A DNA stretch of 64,000 nucleotides from DASPGQ01 sp035457705 (GTDB taxonomy: Bacteria > Acidobacteriota > Vicinamibacteria > Marinacidobacterales > SMYC01). The notes beneath the pieces were generated by a model. It was not told the origin of the DNA and searched no databases. It worked only from the letters and a program-made list of their open reading frames with translations. The translations under genes and the position numbers were made by a program. Of the stretch, positions 1 through 9,528 are shown piece by piece. The stretch spans positions 31,355-95,354 of the forward strand of contig DATIBD010000115.1 in NCBI GenBank assembly GCA_035457705.1, given 5' to 3'. Positions within the stretch are counted from its first letter, which is position 1. Every line of letters starts with the position of its first letter.

Positions 1-1233
1 ACCCTCGCCGGAGGCGAACGAGACGTCTGGCGGCACGTTCTCGTCATTACCGAGATCGCTCTATCCGTCGTCCTCGTCGCGGGCACGGCGCTGTTCTTGC
101 GCACGCTCGGAAAACTTCTCGCCGTCGATCCGGGTTTCACGGCGGCTTCTGTCCTCACCGCGGAGATGAATCTCCCCTCGCAGCGCTACCCGCGCTATCC
201 CAGAGCCGACGAGCGCGTGCGCTTCGCACGCCGGCTCACCGAGCGGCTCGAGGACCTTCCCGGTGTGAACGGCGCGGCTCTCGCGCTCGTCGTGCCCTTG
301 AGCCGGCAGGACGCCGGCCACACCTACGCGAGCGAGAACATGGCCGCCGCTGCGCGCATCCTGCCGCCGGCCAAGTATCGCCCGATTACGCCCGGGTACT
401 TCGATGTGGTCGACACACAACTGCTCGAGGGTCGCGGTTTTACCTGGGAAGAAGTCGAGCAGTATCGGCTCGTGAGCATCGTGGATGAAAAACTCGCCGC
501 GAAGGCCTGGCCGGGTCAAAACGCGCTCGGGAAGAGACTCCGCATCGAAAGGTGGGCGACGGCTGGAGGACCGATTCACCTCGAGCCTCTTTGGACGGAG
601 GTGGTGGGGGTTGCTCGAAACGTGCGAAGCGGAATGCTCCAGCAGGAAGACATCGAGACGGTCTATCTTCCCTATGGGCTCTACGCCGTGTCAGAGCTGT
701 CGCTCCTCGTCCGTACGGCGACGGCTCCGGAGTCGATGATTGACTCCGTGCGTGCCGTAGTTGCCCTGGTCGATCCCGACCTCGCCGTCTTCAACTATCG
801 CGTGATGAGCGAATTCGTCACCGAGGCGGTGGCTCCCGAACGTTACAGCCTCGGCTTGCTCGGCGCTTTCGGGCTCACGGGGTTGCTCATTGCGCTCGTC
901 GGCGTCTATGGGGTCCTGTCCCACGCGGTGAGTCTGAGAAGTCGAGAGTTCGGACTACGCATGGCGCTCGGGGCGACCACGCCGCAGATCGGGCGAATGG
1001 TACTCGCCGGCGGAGCGCGCGTGCTCTTATCGGGGGTGACGCTCGGACTCGTCGCCGCGGTCTTTCTTTCTCGCTACGTCGCTAGTCAGCTCTACGGGGT
1101 TCGCCCGACGGACCCGGCGACCTACCTCCTCGTCGCCACGCTGGTGGTCGCCGTCGGTCTTCTCGCCTCGGCGGTTCCGACCTACCGCGCTTGCCGGACC
1201 GACCCGATGAGGGCGCTCCGATTCGAGCAGTGA
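1..1233 (+). CDS. ADOP-family FtsX-like permease, C-terminal part (5' end outside window)
   Basis: The frame is open from base 1, so the gene is truncated by the window edge; about 410 codons are visible. The first residues form a transmembrane helix followed by LGKLLAVDPGF, the usual entry into a MacB-like periplasmic domain. Residues from about 280 onward form three membrane helices of an FtsX domain, with LRSREFGLRMALGA in the connecting loop, and the protein ends TDPMRALRFEQ, a signature ending of this family. ADOPs (acidobacterial duplicated orphan permeases) are large inner-membrane proteins related to MacB but encoded without their own ATPase. Substrate unknown. Family call is firm; function is not. 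Confidence 0.9.
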   Translation, partial: TLAGGERDVWRHVLVITEIALSVVLVAGTALFLRTLGKLLAVDPGFTAASVLTAEMNLPSQRYPRYPRADERVRFARRLTERLEDLPGVNGAALALVVPLSRQDAGHTYASENMAAAARILPPAKYRPITPGYFDVVDTQLLEGRGFTWEEVEQYRLVSIVDEKLAAKAWPGQNALGKRLRIERWATAGGPIHLEPLWTEVVGVARNVRSGMLQQEDIETVYLPYGLYAVSELSLLVRTATAPESMIDSVRAVVALVDPDLAVFNYRVMSEFVTEAVAPERYSLGLLGAFGLTGLLIALVGVYGVLSHAVSLRSREFGLRMALGATTPQIGRMVLAGGARVLLSGVTLGLVAAVFLSRYVASQLYGVRPTDPATYLLVATLVVAVGLLASAVPTYRACRTDPMRALRFEQ

Positions 1234-1318
1234 GAAGAAGACTCCGCGGACGATCTCCGGGGGCTAGAGCGGCCGTCACCCGGCTGATGGCAGCACGGCG
1301 CTTTTGAGTCGTTTGCGG

Positions 1319-1337
1319 TAGCTACCCGGGTAGGCTA
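1319..1337. other. inverted repeat between the permease and trkA
   Basis: TAGCTACCC and GGGTAGGCTA are complementary apart from one extra base. The site lies 15 bases before the trkA start and 86 bases after the permease stop. It could be an operator for the trk genes or a weak terminator of the permease; there is no T-run on the plus strand. Confidence 0.3.
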
Positions 1338-1351
1338 AGAATGCGCGTTTC

Positions 1352-2683
1352 ATGCGGATCTTCATCCTCGGTGCGGGAGAGGTCGGTTTTCACATCGCAT
1401 CGTCTCTCGTTCACGAGGGCCACGATCTCGTCGTGATCGAGCAGGACGCCGAGCGGGTCCAACGCCTGCAGAGCGAGCTCGACGTGATGGCGGTCCACGG
1501 CGACGGCTGCCAACCGCTGCTTCTACAACAATACCGTGTGGATCATGCGGATCTGTTCTTCGGCGTATCCGACTCCGATGCCATTAATCTGCTCTCCGCC
1601 CTCACGGCCCGGCGGATGGGAGCGCGAAAGTGCGTCGCTCGCCTCGGCAATCCCGAGCATGGAGCCAACCCGCTGCTTCTCGAGGACTCGAACATACTGC
1701 CTCTGTATCCCGAGCGACTCGTTGCCGAAGAGATCCTCGGTATCACCCGCCTCCCCGGGGTCAGCAAGGCACACTTTTTCGAGAACGGGAAACTGCTTCT
1801 TCTCCGAGCCCGTCCCACGAGACGGGCCGACATCTACAACCGGCCACTGCGTGAGCTTGTCGGCCCAGAGGGCTGGGTTCTCGTAGGTGTGGAAAAGGGG
1901 ATGAAGCTGACCATACCGCGAGGGGACACCGTTCTGCGGCCGGGACAGCGGGTCTATGCGGTGGGCCGCACCGAGACGGCACGGGATTTCTTGAAGGCCA
2001 TCGGCATCGACGTTCCACCGACACGAAAAGTCATCGTCGCCGGCGCAGGCCACGTCGGAAGTTGGCTGGCCAAGAAGCTGGTCGAGGACGGCGTTCAGGT
2101 TACGCTCATCCAGAGAGAGCCCCGGCGGGCCCTGGCAGTCGCCACCGAGGTGCCGGGCGCTCTCGTCCTCCAGGGAGACGCCACCGATCCGTCGCTGCTG
2201 AAAGAAGCCGGCGCGCCCGACGCCGACTACTACGTGGCCGCGACTCAGGACGACGAGACCAATGTGATCAGCTCCTACCTGGCGCGCGAAGGAGGCGCAC
2301 GCACCGTCGTCAGTCTCTATCAGCGTCCCGAGTTCGTAAACGTCCTGCGTGCCGCGCGCGTGGACATCGGGCTTTCGCCTCGCCTCATCACCGCGGGTAC
2401 GATCCTGCGTATGGTGCACCGCCGCGAGATACTCAGTCTGGATCTCGTGGCGAGCGGTGACGCCGAGGTGGTGGAGTTTCAGGTTCCGGAGAGCTCGAAG
2501 GTCTTGAACGGGCCCTTGCGCGGATTGAAACTTCCCGAAGGATGCATCGTGGGTGCGGTCATCCGAGGGGAGGAACGCCACGTCCCCGGGGGCGATTTCG
2601 CTTTTCAGGCTGGCGATCGCGCCCTCGTATTCAGCTTGACCGAGGTGCTTCCCAAGCTGGAGAAGCTCTTCCGCGGGAGGTGA
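1352..2683 (+). CDS. trkA: Trk system potassium uptake regulator TrkA (two RCK domains)
   Basis: Cytoplasmic NAD(H)-binding gating subunit of the TrkH potassium channel. At 443 residues it has the double-RCK layout of classical TrkA: a first Rossmann fold with GAGEVG at residues 7-12, a TrkA_C module, then a second Rossmann fold with AGAGHVGSWLA near residue 230 and a second TrkA_C module. The stop overlaps the GTG start of trkH by four bases, so the two are translationally coupled. This is the first of two potassium systems in the window; the other uses a single-RCK protein. The ATG at 1352 places the first beta strand (MRIFILGAGEVG) directly at the N-terminus, as expected. Confidence 0.95.
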   Translation: MRIFILGAGEVGFHIASSLVHEGHDLVVIEQDAERVQRLQSELDVMAVHGDGCQPLLLQQYRVDHADLFFGVSDSDAINLLSALTARRMGARKCVARLGNPEHGANPLLLEDSNILPLYPERLVAEEILGITRLPGVSKAHFFENGKLLLLRARPTRRADIYNRPLRELVGPEGWVLVGVEKGMKLTIPRGDTVLRPGQRVYAVGRTETARDFLKAIGIDVPPTRKVIVAGAGHVGSWLAKKLVEDGVQVTLIQREPRRALAVATEVPGALVLQGDATDPSLLKEAGAPDADYYVAATQDDETNVISSYLAREGGARTVVSLYQRPEFVNVLRAARVDIGLSPRLITAGTILRMVHRREILSLDLVASGDAEVVEFQVPESSKVLNGPLRGLKLPEGCIVGAVIRGEERHVPGGDFAFQAGDRALVFSLTEVLPKLEKLFRGR

Positions 2684-4158
2684 GCACGTCGATTCGCCGC
2701 CGACGGGGATTGAACTATGGAGGAGTCCTCTTTCTCGTCGGAAGGCTTCTCCTCGCTCTCGCCGTGGCCCTCATCCTGCCCGGCATTCTGGCCCATTTCA
2801 CGAACCGAGAGGCGCGTCTGTCATTCTTCATCTCGGCCGCCGTCGCCGCCGTGGCCGGTATTTCTCTGCAGCGTCGTTTCGACCAGGAAGGCGATTTCCA
2901 GTTCGGACGCCGTGAGGCGTTTCTTCTCGTCAGCTCGGCGTGGCTCGTGGCGACACTTGCCGGTTCGTTGCCGTTCGTGCTGTTCTTCGGCCCGTCTTTC
3001 ATCGTAGATGCCCTTTTCGAGTCGGCTTCGGGATTCACGACGACCGGTGCCTCGATCTTCGTAGACGTCGAGAGTCTCCCCCCATCGCTGCTGTTGTGGC
3101 GGTCCCTGACGCAGTGGATCGGAGGTATGGGGATCATCGTTCTAGGAATCGCCATCCTTCCCAAGCTCGCCGTGGGAGGAATGGAGCTTCTGGGCGCCGA
3201 GGCGCCGGGCCCGATGCAAGAGAAGTTGACTCCACGGATCGCACAGACGGCAAAGGCGCTTTGGGGGCTCTATTTCATGTTGACCGCCTGCGAGGTCGGC
3301 CTCCTGACACTCCTCGGCCTGACCCCGCTCGATGCGGTCACGCATGCGTTCGCTTCGATGGCGACGGGCGGGTTTTCCACGAAAAACGCCAGCATCGCGG
3401 CGTTCGAGAGCGCCGCGGTGGAATGGACGGTGACGGGCTTCATGTTCCTCGCGGGAGCGAATTTCACGCTTCACTATCAGTGGGTACGAGGGCGGTTCAG
3501 GCCCATCTGGCGCGATCCCGAGTTCCGCCTATACGGGGCGATCGTCGCGATCGCCAGTTTTCTTGTGCTCGTCAGCTTGCGACTCGGCGGTACGAGCGAA
3601 GCCGTACTCGAATCGCTGCGGCTCGCCGCCTTTCAAGTGGTCTCGATCGTCACGACCACGGGCTTCGCCACCGCAGACTACGACCGGTGGCCTGAGGTCG
3701 CGCAGACCGTGTTGTGGGCGCTCATGTTCGTGGGAGGATGCGCCGGCTCTACCGGCGGCTCGGTGAAGGTCGTCCGTCTGCTCATCGTCTTGAAAAAGAT
3801 CGCCGGCGATCTGAAGCGCATGCTCCAGCCGAGGGCGGTTCTGCCGGTTCGGCTCGGCACCCGTGCCATTCCCGAGGATGTCGTCTCCTCGGTCACCACT
3901 TTTTTCGTGCTCTTCTTGATGTTCTTCGCCGCCGGCGGCTTTCTCTTGACGACGATCGGCGTCGATCCCCGAAGCGCCTTCTCGGCCTCGGCCGCCTGCC
4001 TGGGGAACATCGGACCCGGATTCGGTCAGGTTGGACCGACGCTCAACTATGCCTCCCTGCCGGCGGCGGGCAAATGCCTGCTCGCAATCTTGATGATCGT
4101 CGGGCGTCTGGAGATCTATACCGTGTTGGTGGTTTTCTTCTTCCGGCGAATCGCATGA
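2680..4158 (+). CDS. trkH: Trk potassium uptake channel subunit TrkH
   Basis: Inner-membrane K+-translocating subunit, 492 residues from a GTG start inside the trkA stop (GTGA overlap). The open frame runs further upstream, but that part only shadows trkA. Four pore-loop segments are recognisable: SGFTTTGASIF, MATGGFSTKNAS, IVTTTGFATADYD and CLGNIGPGFG, each with the selectivity-filter glycine. GGCAGSTGGSVKVVR, conserved in TrkH/KtrB, is also present. Length is normal for TrkH. It should form a dimer gated by a TrkA ring. The acs gene follows after 70 bases. Confidence 0.95.
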   Translation: MSTSIRRRRGLNYGGVLFLVGRLLLALAVALILPGILAHFTNREARLSFFISAAVAAVAGISLQRRFDQEGDFQFGRREAFLLVSSAWLVATLAGSLPFVLFFGPSFIVDALFESASGFTTTGASIFVDVESLPPSLLLWRSLTQWIGGMGIIVLGIAILPKLAVGGMELLGAEAPGPMQEKLTPRIAQTAKALWGLYFMLTACEVGLLTLLGLTPLDAVTHAFASMATGGFSTKNASIAAFESAAVEWTVTGFMFLAGANFTLHYQWVRGRFRPIWRDPEFRLYGAIVAIASFLVLVSLRLGGTSEAVLESLRLAAFQVVSIVTTTGFATADYDRWPEVAQTVLWALMFVGGCAGSTGGSVKVVRLLIVLKKIAGDLKRMLQPRAVLPVRLGTRAIPEDVVSSVTTFFVLFLMFFAAGGFLLTTIGVDPRSAFSASAACLGNIGPGFGQVGPTLNYASLPAAGKCLLAILMIVGRLEIYTVLVVFFFRRIA

Positions 4159-4228
4159 GCCGGCGTGAGGCCGACTGGTCCCGTTCAGACTTCGTGTCGT
4201 AAAATTTGATCTGCAGGAGGTTCCACTG

Positions 4229-6184
4229 ATGTCGGATGGCGAGAGAGCCGAGATCGACGCTCTGCTTCAAGAAGGAAGACGATTCCCTCCACCCGAGGTA
4301 TTCCGTGAGGCGGCTCATCTCCGAGACGAGTCCGTTTACGAAGAGGCCAAGGCTGACCCGGAGGGCTTCTGGGCGAAGATGGCGTCCGAGCTCGAGTGGA
4401 TCGAGCCGTGGTCAAGGGTCCTCGATTGGAATCCGCCTCACGCCCGATGGTTCGTCGGTGGCAAGCTGAACATCAGCGTTAACTGCCTCGATCGACACGT
4501 CAAAACGGCTCGTCGCAACAAAGCGGCCTTGTTGTGGGAAGGCGAGCCGGGCGACCGGCGCACCCTCACCTACTGGGATCTCTATCGCGACGTGAACAAG
4601 TTCGCCAACGTCCTGAAGAAAATGGGTGTCGGCAAGGGAGATCGTGTGGCGATCTACCTTCCGATGGTTCCCGAGCTTCCCATCGCCATGCTCGCCTGCG
4701 CCCGCATCGGCGCGATCCACAGCGTCGTCTTCGGGGGGTTCAGTGCCGAATCGCTTCGCGACCGCATCAACGACGCCACAGCGAAGCTCCTCGTCACCGC
4801 CGACGGTGGCTACCGGCGTGGAAATATCGTGCCCCTCAAGAAAGTGGCGGACGAAGCGGTGGAAGGCAGCCCGAGCATCGAGAACGTCATCGTTGTCAAG
4901 CGAGGCGACTTTCACATTCACTTTCGAGAAGGTCGAGACCATTGGTGGCACGTTCTGATGGACGACGTCGAGACCCATTGCGAGCCCGAACCGATGGACT
5001 CCGAGGATACCCTCTATATCCTCTATACCTCCGGGACGACGGGCAAGCCCAAGGGTATCGTGCACACGACGGGGGGCTATCTCACTCAAGTGGCGGCGAC
5101 GACGAAATATGTCTTCGACCTGAAGGACGACGACGTTTGGTGGGCCGCCGCGGACATCGGCTGGGTCACGGGACACAGCTACATCGTTTACGGCCCCCTC
5201 AGTCTAGGCGTCACCGGCGTCATTTACGAGGGCTCACCCGACTGGCCGGACAAAGATCGGTTCTGGACGATCGTGGAGAAATACGGGGTCACTTGTTTCT
5301 ACACCGCGCCCACCGCCATACGCGCTTTCATGAAATGGGGAACCTCCTGGCCGGGTCAACACGACCTCTCCTCGCTTCGGCTTCTGGGGACGGTAGGCGA
5401 GCCCATCAACCCCGAGGCCTGGATGTGGTACTACGACCATATCGGCAGGAAGCGCTGCCCCATTGTCGACACGTGGTGGCAGACGGAGACCGGAGCCATC
5501 ATGTGCACGCCCCTGCCGGGTATCACGTCTCTCAAGCCCGGCTCGGCTACCAAGCCTTTCCCCGGGATCCAAATGGACATACTGACCGGTGACGGGAGGT
5601 CGGTTCCCGTTGGCGGAGGCTTTCTCGCCATAACGACCCCGTGGCCGTCCATGCTTCGGGGAATCTGGGGCGATGCGGAGCGCTACGTGAGTACCTACTG
5701 GAGCAAATGGAACGAGAATGTCTACTTTCCGGGAGATGGCGCCAAACGGGATGCCGACGGGTATTTCTGGATCCTGGGTCGGGTCGATGACGTATTGAAT
5801 GTGTCCGGCCACCGCATCGGCACGATGGAAGTCGAGAGTGCGCTCGTCGACCATCCCGACGTTGCCGAGGCGGCCGTGGTCGGTAGAGCCCACGAGCTCA
5901 AGGGGCAGGCGATATCGGCGTTCGTGACTCTCAAGGAAGGAAGGCGTGTGACGGCTTCCATCATCGACGATCTGAAACAGCACGTGGTCAAGAAGATCGG
6001 CGCGATCGCCCGACCCGAAGACATCATCATCACCGCCGATCTGCCCAAGACCCGCTCGGGAAAGATCATGAGAAGGTTGTTGCGGGACATCGCCGAGCAC
6101 AAGACCCTCGGGGACACCACGACCCTCGCGGACCCGGCGGTCGTGGAGAAGCTCCGGGAAAAATATGCCGACGAGGCGGAATGA
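4229..6184 (+). CDS. acs: acetyl-CoA synthetase (AMP-forming)
   Basis: Converts acetate, ATP and CoA to acetyl-CoA via acetyl-AMP. The protein has 651 residues, the standard Acs length. Visible motifs are the P-loop YTSGTTGKPKGIVHTTGGYL, the acetate-pocket segment DTWWQTETGAIM, GRVDDVLNVSGHRIGTMEVE, and near the C-terminus KTRSGKIMRR. The lysine in that last motif is the known acetylation site that switches Acs off. A good ribosome-binding site (GCAGGAGG) precedes the ATG. The leucyl aminopeptidase gene starts 3 bases after the stop, suggesting co-transcription. A monocarboxylate-type sodium symporter at 16.6-18.0 kb could supply acetate, but that link is inference. Confidence 0.96.
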   Translation: MSDGERAEIDALLQEGRRFPPPEVFREAAHLRDESVYEEAKADPEGFWAKMASELEWIEPWSRVLDWNPPHARWFVGGKLNISVNCLDRHVKTARRNKAALLWEGEPGDRRTLTYWDLYRDVNKFANVLKKMGVGKGDRVAIYLPMVPELPIAMLACARIGAIHSVVFGGFSAESLRDRINDATAKLLVTADGGYRRGNIVPLKKVADEAVEGSPSIENVIVVKRGDFHIHFREGRDHWWHVLMDDVETHCEPEPMDSEDTLYILYTSGTTGKPKGIVHTTGGYLTQVAATTKYVFDLKDDDVWWAAADIGWVTGHSYIVYGPLSLGVTGVIYEGSPDWPDKDRFWTIVEKYGVTCFYTAPTAIRAFMKWGTSWPGQHDLSSLRLLGTVGEPINPEAWMWYYDHIGRKRCPIVDTWWQTETGAIMCTPLPGITSLKPGSATKPFPGIQMDILTGDGRSVPVGGGFLAITTPWPSMLRGIWGDAERYVSTYWSKWNENVYFPGDGAKRDADGYFWILGRVDDVLNVSGHRIGTMEVESALVDHPDVAEAAVVGRAHELKGQAISAFVTLKEGRRVTASIIDDLKQHVVKKIGAIARPEDIIITADLPKTRSGKIMRRLLRDIAEHKTLGDTTTLADPAVVEKLREKYADEAE

Positions 6185-6187
6185 TTC

Positions 6188-7666
6188 ATGAAGATATCGC
6201 TATCGACCGACTCCCTCGCGAATGTGCGCGCCGATCTGGCCGTCGCGGTGTTCGATCCGAAGACGAGTCTCTTCACGGTGCCCGAGACCGCGATCGGGCG
6301 GGCGCTTCGAGACGCGAGCGACGGTTTTCGGACCGAGCGCTATCGTCGCGAACGGCTCGTGACCTTCGAGGACGCGGAACGGATCAAAGCTCTCCTGGTC
6401 TTCTCGACCACCTTGTCGAAGGCTTTCGATCTCGGCGAGAACGTCAAGATCTTCGCCGCCCGTTCGCTCGCTTACGCGCGGGATTACGGCTACTCCAAGG
6501 TGGTCTTTCTCCTCGATGACGCTCGGGGAAGGGAATACATAGGGCACGCGGCCGAGGCCTACGTGCTCGCCGATTATCGGTTCGACAAGTACAAACACGG
6601 CGAGTCCGAGAGAACCCGCGAAGTCTCGGTCAGCCTCCTGTGCCGCCCCCAAGATCGCACCGCCGCCGAGAGCGCGCTCGTTAGGTATCGGACCGTTGCC
6701 GAGGCCGTCAACGATGCCCGGGATCTGGTGAACGAGCCCGGGGACAAGATATATCCCAAGGTTCTCGCCGATGCCGCAAAGCGGATCGCCAAGGCGGGCA
6801 ATCTAGGTATCCGGGTCGTTTCCGGGTCGCAACTGGAGAAAGCCGGCTATCGCGGTCTGATTGCGGTGGGCAAGGGAAGCATCTATCCCCCTTGTCTCAT
6901 CGTCCTACGCTACCGGCCGAAGAAGAGGTCGAAGCACCATCTCGCGCTCGTAGGCAAAGGCATCACGTTCGACACCGGTGGCATCTCCATCAAACCCGCG
7001 GAAGCGATGTGGCAGATGAAAGGCGACATGGCGGGAGGCGCCGCCGTTCTCGGCGCGATGTCGGCCATCGCGAAGCTTCGGCCGAGCCTTGGGGTGACCG
7101 GAATCGTCGCCGCCGCGGAGAATTTCCCCGGTCCGAAGGCCCAGCGCCCCGGCGACATCTTCGTCGCGAAGAACGGAAAGTCGGTCATGGTGGACAACAC
7201 CGATGCCGAGGGGAGACTGGTGCTCACCGATGCCCTGGCGCGCGCGGGAGAGGAGAAAGCGACCCACATCGTCGATGCAGCGACGCTGACGGGCTCCTGC
7301 GTCAGGGCGCTGGGACAATCGGTCGCTGGCATCATGGGCAACGATCCGAAGCTCATCGAGGCCGTCATCCGTTCGGGGAAACGCCACGGAGAGCTCTATT
7401 GGGAGCTTCCTCTCGTCGAAGAGTACAGGGAGTCGCTCAAGACCCCTTACGCGGACGTCAACAACATCGGCGGGAAGAACGCCGGTGCGATCACTGCCGG
7501 ACTCTTTCTTCGCGAGTTCGTTCCCGAGCGAACGTCCTGGGCGCACCTCGACATCGCGGGCCCGTTCATCATGGAGAAGCCTTGGAAATACTATCCCGAG
7601 GGAGCGACGGGCTTCGGTGTGAAGACGTTCGTCGATCTGGCCGAGCGGTTCGAGGAGTATTTCTAG
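6188..7666 (+). CDS. pepA: leucyl aminopeptidase, peptidase family M17
   Basis: Cytosolic dinuclear-metal aminopeptidase, usually a hexamer, that removes N-terminal residues from peptides. The 492-residue protein has the M17 layout. The N-terminal macro-like domain covers about residues 1-170. The catalytic domain has GKGITFDTGGISIKP (metal-binding lysine and aspartate) and the family signature NTDAEGRLVLTDAL (metal-binding D and E, catalytic R). The gene follows acs with a 3-base gap. It ends 6 bases before the stop of the convergent DUF3810 gene, leaving no room for separate terminators. Confidence 0.93.
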   Translation: MKISLSTDSLANVRADLAVAVFDPKTSLFTVPETAIGRALRDASDGFRTERYRRERLVTFEDAERIKALLVFSTTLSKAFDLGENVKIFAARSLAYARDYGYSKVVFLLDDARGREYIGHAAEAYVLADYRFDKYKHGESERTREVSVSLLCRPQDRTAAESALVRYRTVAEAVNDARDLVNEPGDKIYPKVLADAAKRIAKAGNLGIRVVSGSQLEKAGYRGLIAVGKGSIYPPCLIVLRYRPKKRSKHHLALVGKGITFDTGGISIKPAEAMWQMKGDMAGGAAVLGAMSAIAKLRPSLGVTGIVAAAENFPGPKAQRPGDIFVAKNGKSVMVDNTDAEGRLVLTDALARAGEEKATHIVDAATLTGSCVRALGQSVAGIMGNDPKLIEAVIRSGKRHGELYWELPLVEEYRESLKTPYADVNNIGGKNAGAITAGLFLREFVPERTSWAHLDIAGPFIMEKPWKYYPEGATGFGVKTFVDLAERFEEYF

Positions 7667-7672
7667 GCTTTT

Positions 7673-8755
7673 TCAGGGATTCTCGGGCATCAGCCGCCCC
7701 TCTTCGTCGAGGGCCATCAGAAGCTCGACGACCCTGCCGTAGCTCGCGACCCCCTCGTTGACTCCGAAGGCCCGCAAGTAACGATCGTTCACCCGTGACG
7801 CCGTCGCGCTCGCGGTGCCTTCATAGCGACTCCAGAAGTCCTGTATCGCCGCGAGGTCCTCCACGGGACCTGGACCGATGAGCTTCCATGCTTCAAGGAC
7901 GTCGTCGCGAGGAAGGTAGTGCGAGGCCTCGCCGATGAGACGACGCGTCGCGAACAGATAAGCGGCGTAGCGGAGGTAAACGTGTGCGGCCTCACGCGAA
8001 CAGACGAGAAACGCGGCGAAGCTCGCGTCACCCTCGTGCGTAATGCCCCGTTGATGGGCTTTCTCGTGAGCCACGACCATGGGGAGGGACACGTCCGGCT
8101 GAAGAGTATTCACCGAGGGCTCGCCCGTGAACGGCACGAAGATGCCGCTTATTCCGAGATGGGAGAACAGTACCGAGCTTCTGAGCATCTTGGCTGGCGT
8201 CGTCGGCGAGTCGATGAAGTCGCCCGGAAGGCCGAGATCGTGATAGCCGACGTCGACCTGGGTTGCGAGCTCTTGAAGGGAAAAAGGCATCTGGGTGGGT
8301 CCACGCTCCTGCTGAAGCTCCGCGAAGAGAATGGTCGTGAGACGAGCGGCGCGCTTGCCGGCCTCGAGGACTCGACGGGCATCGGCGTTCACCGGGGAGA
8401 GCCGTAGGCGGTCCGGAAGGGAGGGACGCGCATAGTTGAATCCCCAGAGCAAGAGAAATATCGACAGAGTGATGCCCGCAACGAACCACGACCCCCCGAG
8501 GAACCGCACGAGCTTCTCTCGCCGACTGAGGCCGCGAAGCGACAGATAGATGGCGTACGGAACGAGTGCGATCGCTGCTCCAACCGCGAGCTCGGCGTAC
8601 GAAGAAGAGGAACGGTTGATCGCGGCGAACCAGCGGACCACGAGCGGATAGGCCATTTCGCCGTACCATCGCTCGGTAAGCTCGGGGAAGCGGAAAGCCA
8701 ACTGAAGGCCGACAATGGCCAACGGAGCCAATGCGAGCTTCAGGACTCGTGCCAT
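7673..8755 (-). CDS. DUF3810 membrane protein with a zincin-like HExxH motif
   Basis: About 360 residues. The N-terminal half has three hydrophobic segments (roughly residues 5-25, 52-75 and 85-110), the last ending LLWGFNYARPSLPDRLRL, typical of DUF3810. The C-terminal half contains VVAHEKAHQRGITHEGDA, an HExxH zinc-peptidase-like motif with downstream acidic residues. Family function is unknown; membrane-anchored metallopeptidase is a reasonable inference. I chose the ATG at 8755 (MARVLKLALAP), which starts just before the first membrane helix, over an upstream start at 8788. Confidence 0.82.
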   Translation of the reverse strand: MARVLKLALAPLAIVGLQLAFRFPELTERWYGEMAYPLVVRWFAAINRSSSSYAELAVGAAIALVPYAIYLSLRGLSRREKLVRFLGGSWFVAGITLSIFLLLWGFNYARPSLPDRLRLSPVNADARRVLEAGKRAARLTTILFAELQQERGPTQMPFSLQELATQVDVGYHDLGLPGDFIDSPTTPAKMLRSSVLFSHLGISGIFVPFTGEPSVNTLQPDVSLPMVVAHEKAHQRGITHEGDASFAAFLVCSREAAHVYLRYAAYLFATRRLIGEASHYLPRDDVLEAWKLIGPGPVEDLAAIQDFWSRYEGTASATASRVNDRYLRAFGVNEGVASYGRVVELLMALDEEGRLMPENP

Positions 8756-8790
8756 CGTGATCTGACTTCGGGGGGCATTGTACCGCATTC

Positions 8791-8809
8791 GTTGAAGAAG
8801 GCCTTCAAC
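8791..8809. promoter_or_regulatory. inverted repeat in the divergent intergenic region
   Basis: GTTGAAG and CTTCAAC form a perfect 7-bp-arm inverted repeat around AAGGC, between the divergent DUF3810 and metallopeptidase genes. The following 80 bases are strikingly AT-rich for this genome, as expected of a promoter region, but I cannot fix a -35/-10 pair with confidence. It may be an operator shared by both genes. Confidence 0.35.
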
Positions 8810-8897
8810 AAAATGAATACTGAATCAAATGAAACTTATCTTAATAAAATCGTGTCAAAAGACGAACTAACACAACAAAACGTCGTATCTCCGTTTG

Positions 8898-9503
8898 ATG
8901 ATGCTCTCACTGCTACTCGCCGTGACTCAGCCGGCTATCCATCTGGTGTGGTACGACCCTTACTCACTGGTTCCGGCCGGGTTTCTAGAGTCGATTGGCA
9001 ACGAAGTCGAGACCTTGTTCGAGCGCAACGGGATCAAAGTACGGATGTATTTCGCGCAGAGGGGCGATGCCGACGCGCTGCCCCGACGCCGAATCAACGT
9101 GATCGTGAGCCCCACCGAAGGCCACCACTTTGGGCTCGCCGACGACAGCATGGCGGCGGCGGTTGGCGTACGATCATCAGGGTATTCGATCTTCCTCTTC
9201 CATCCTTCTGTGCGGCGGACCCTTGGCCACCAGACCACCCGAAGTTCGCCGCGGCAGCTCGCCGAGCTCTCGATAGCCATTGGCCGAATCGTCGCGCACG
9301 AGCTCGTTCACGTCCTCGTGCCGGAGAGAGGTCACACGTCATCGGGACTCATGTCGCGCCGGCTCACCCGAAAGCACCTGACGGGAAAGACCCTGAGTCT
9401 GGATGCGGCGAGCCGTCGCCTGGCGTTGTCGCGAGCGGGAAACTGGTTCGACCAGGGTCGAACGCTCGATACCGTACCGGCTTCACCCTATTTGCCTCGT
9501 TGA
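8898..9503 (+). CDS. predicted zinc metallopeptidase, small, probably secreted
   Basis: About 200 residues. The first 15 or so residues (MMLSLLLAVTQPAIH) are hydrophobic and look like a short signal sequence. The central motif is IVAHELVHVLVPERGH, an HExxH zinc site followed by a further histidine eight residues on, then GLMSRRL, which resembles a metzincin Met-turn. The spacing to the third histidine (HExxH-7-H) differs from classical metzincins (HExxHxxGxxH). The protein is not recognisable beyond these motifs. Two adjacent ATG codons (8898, 8901) follow an in-frame TTG; I chose 8898. It diverges from DUF3810, another predicted zincin. Confidence 0.6.
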   Translation: MMLSLLLAVTQPAIHLVWYDPYSLVPAGFLESIGNEVETLFERNGIKVRMYFAQRGDADALPRRRINVIVSPTEGHHFGLADDSMAAAVGVRSSGYSIFLFHPSVRRTLGHQTTRSSPRQLAELSIAIGRIVAHELVHVLVPERGHTSSGLMSRRLTRKHLTGKTLSLDAASRRLALSRAGNWFDQGRTLDTVPASPYLPR

Positions 9504-9528
9504 CGCGCCACGATCTTAAGATCGCGGC

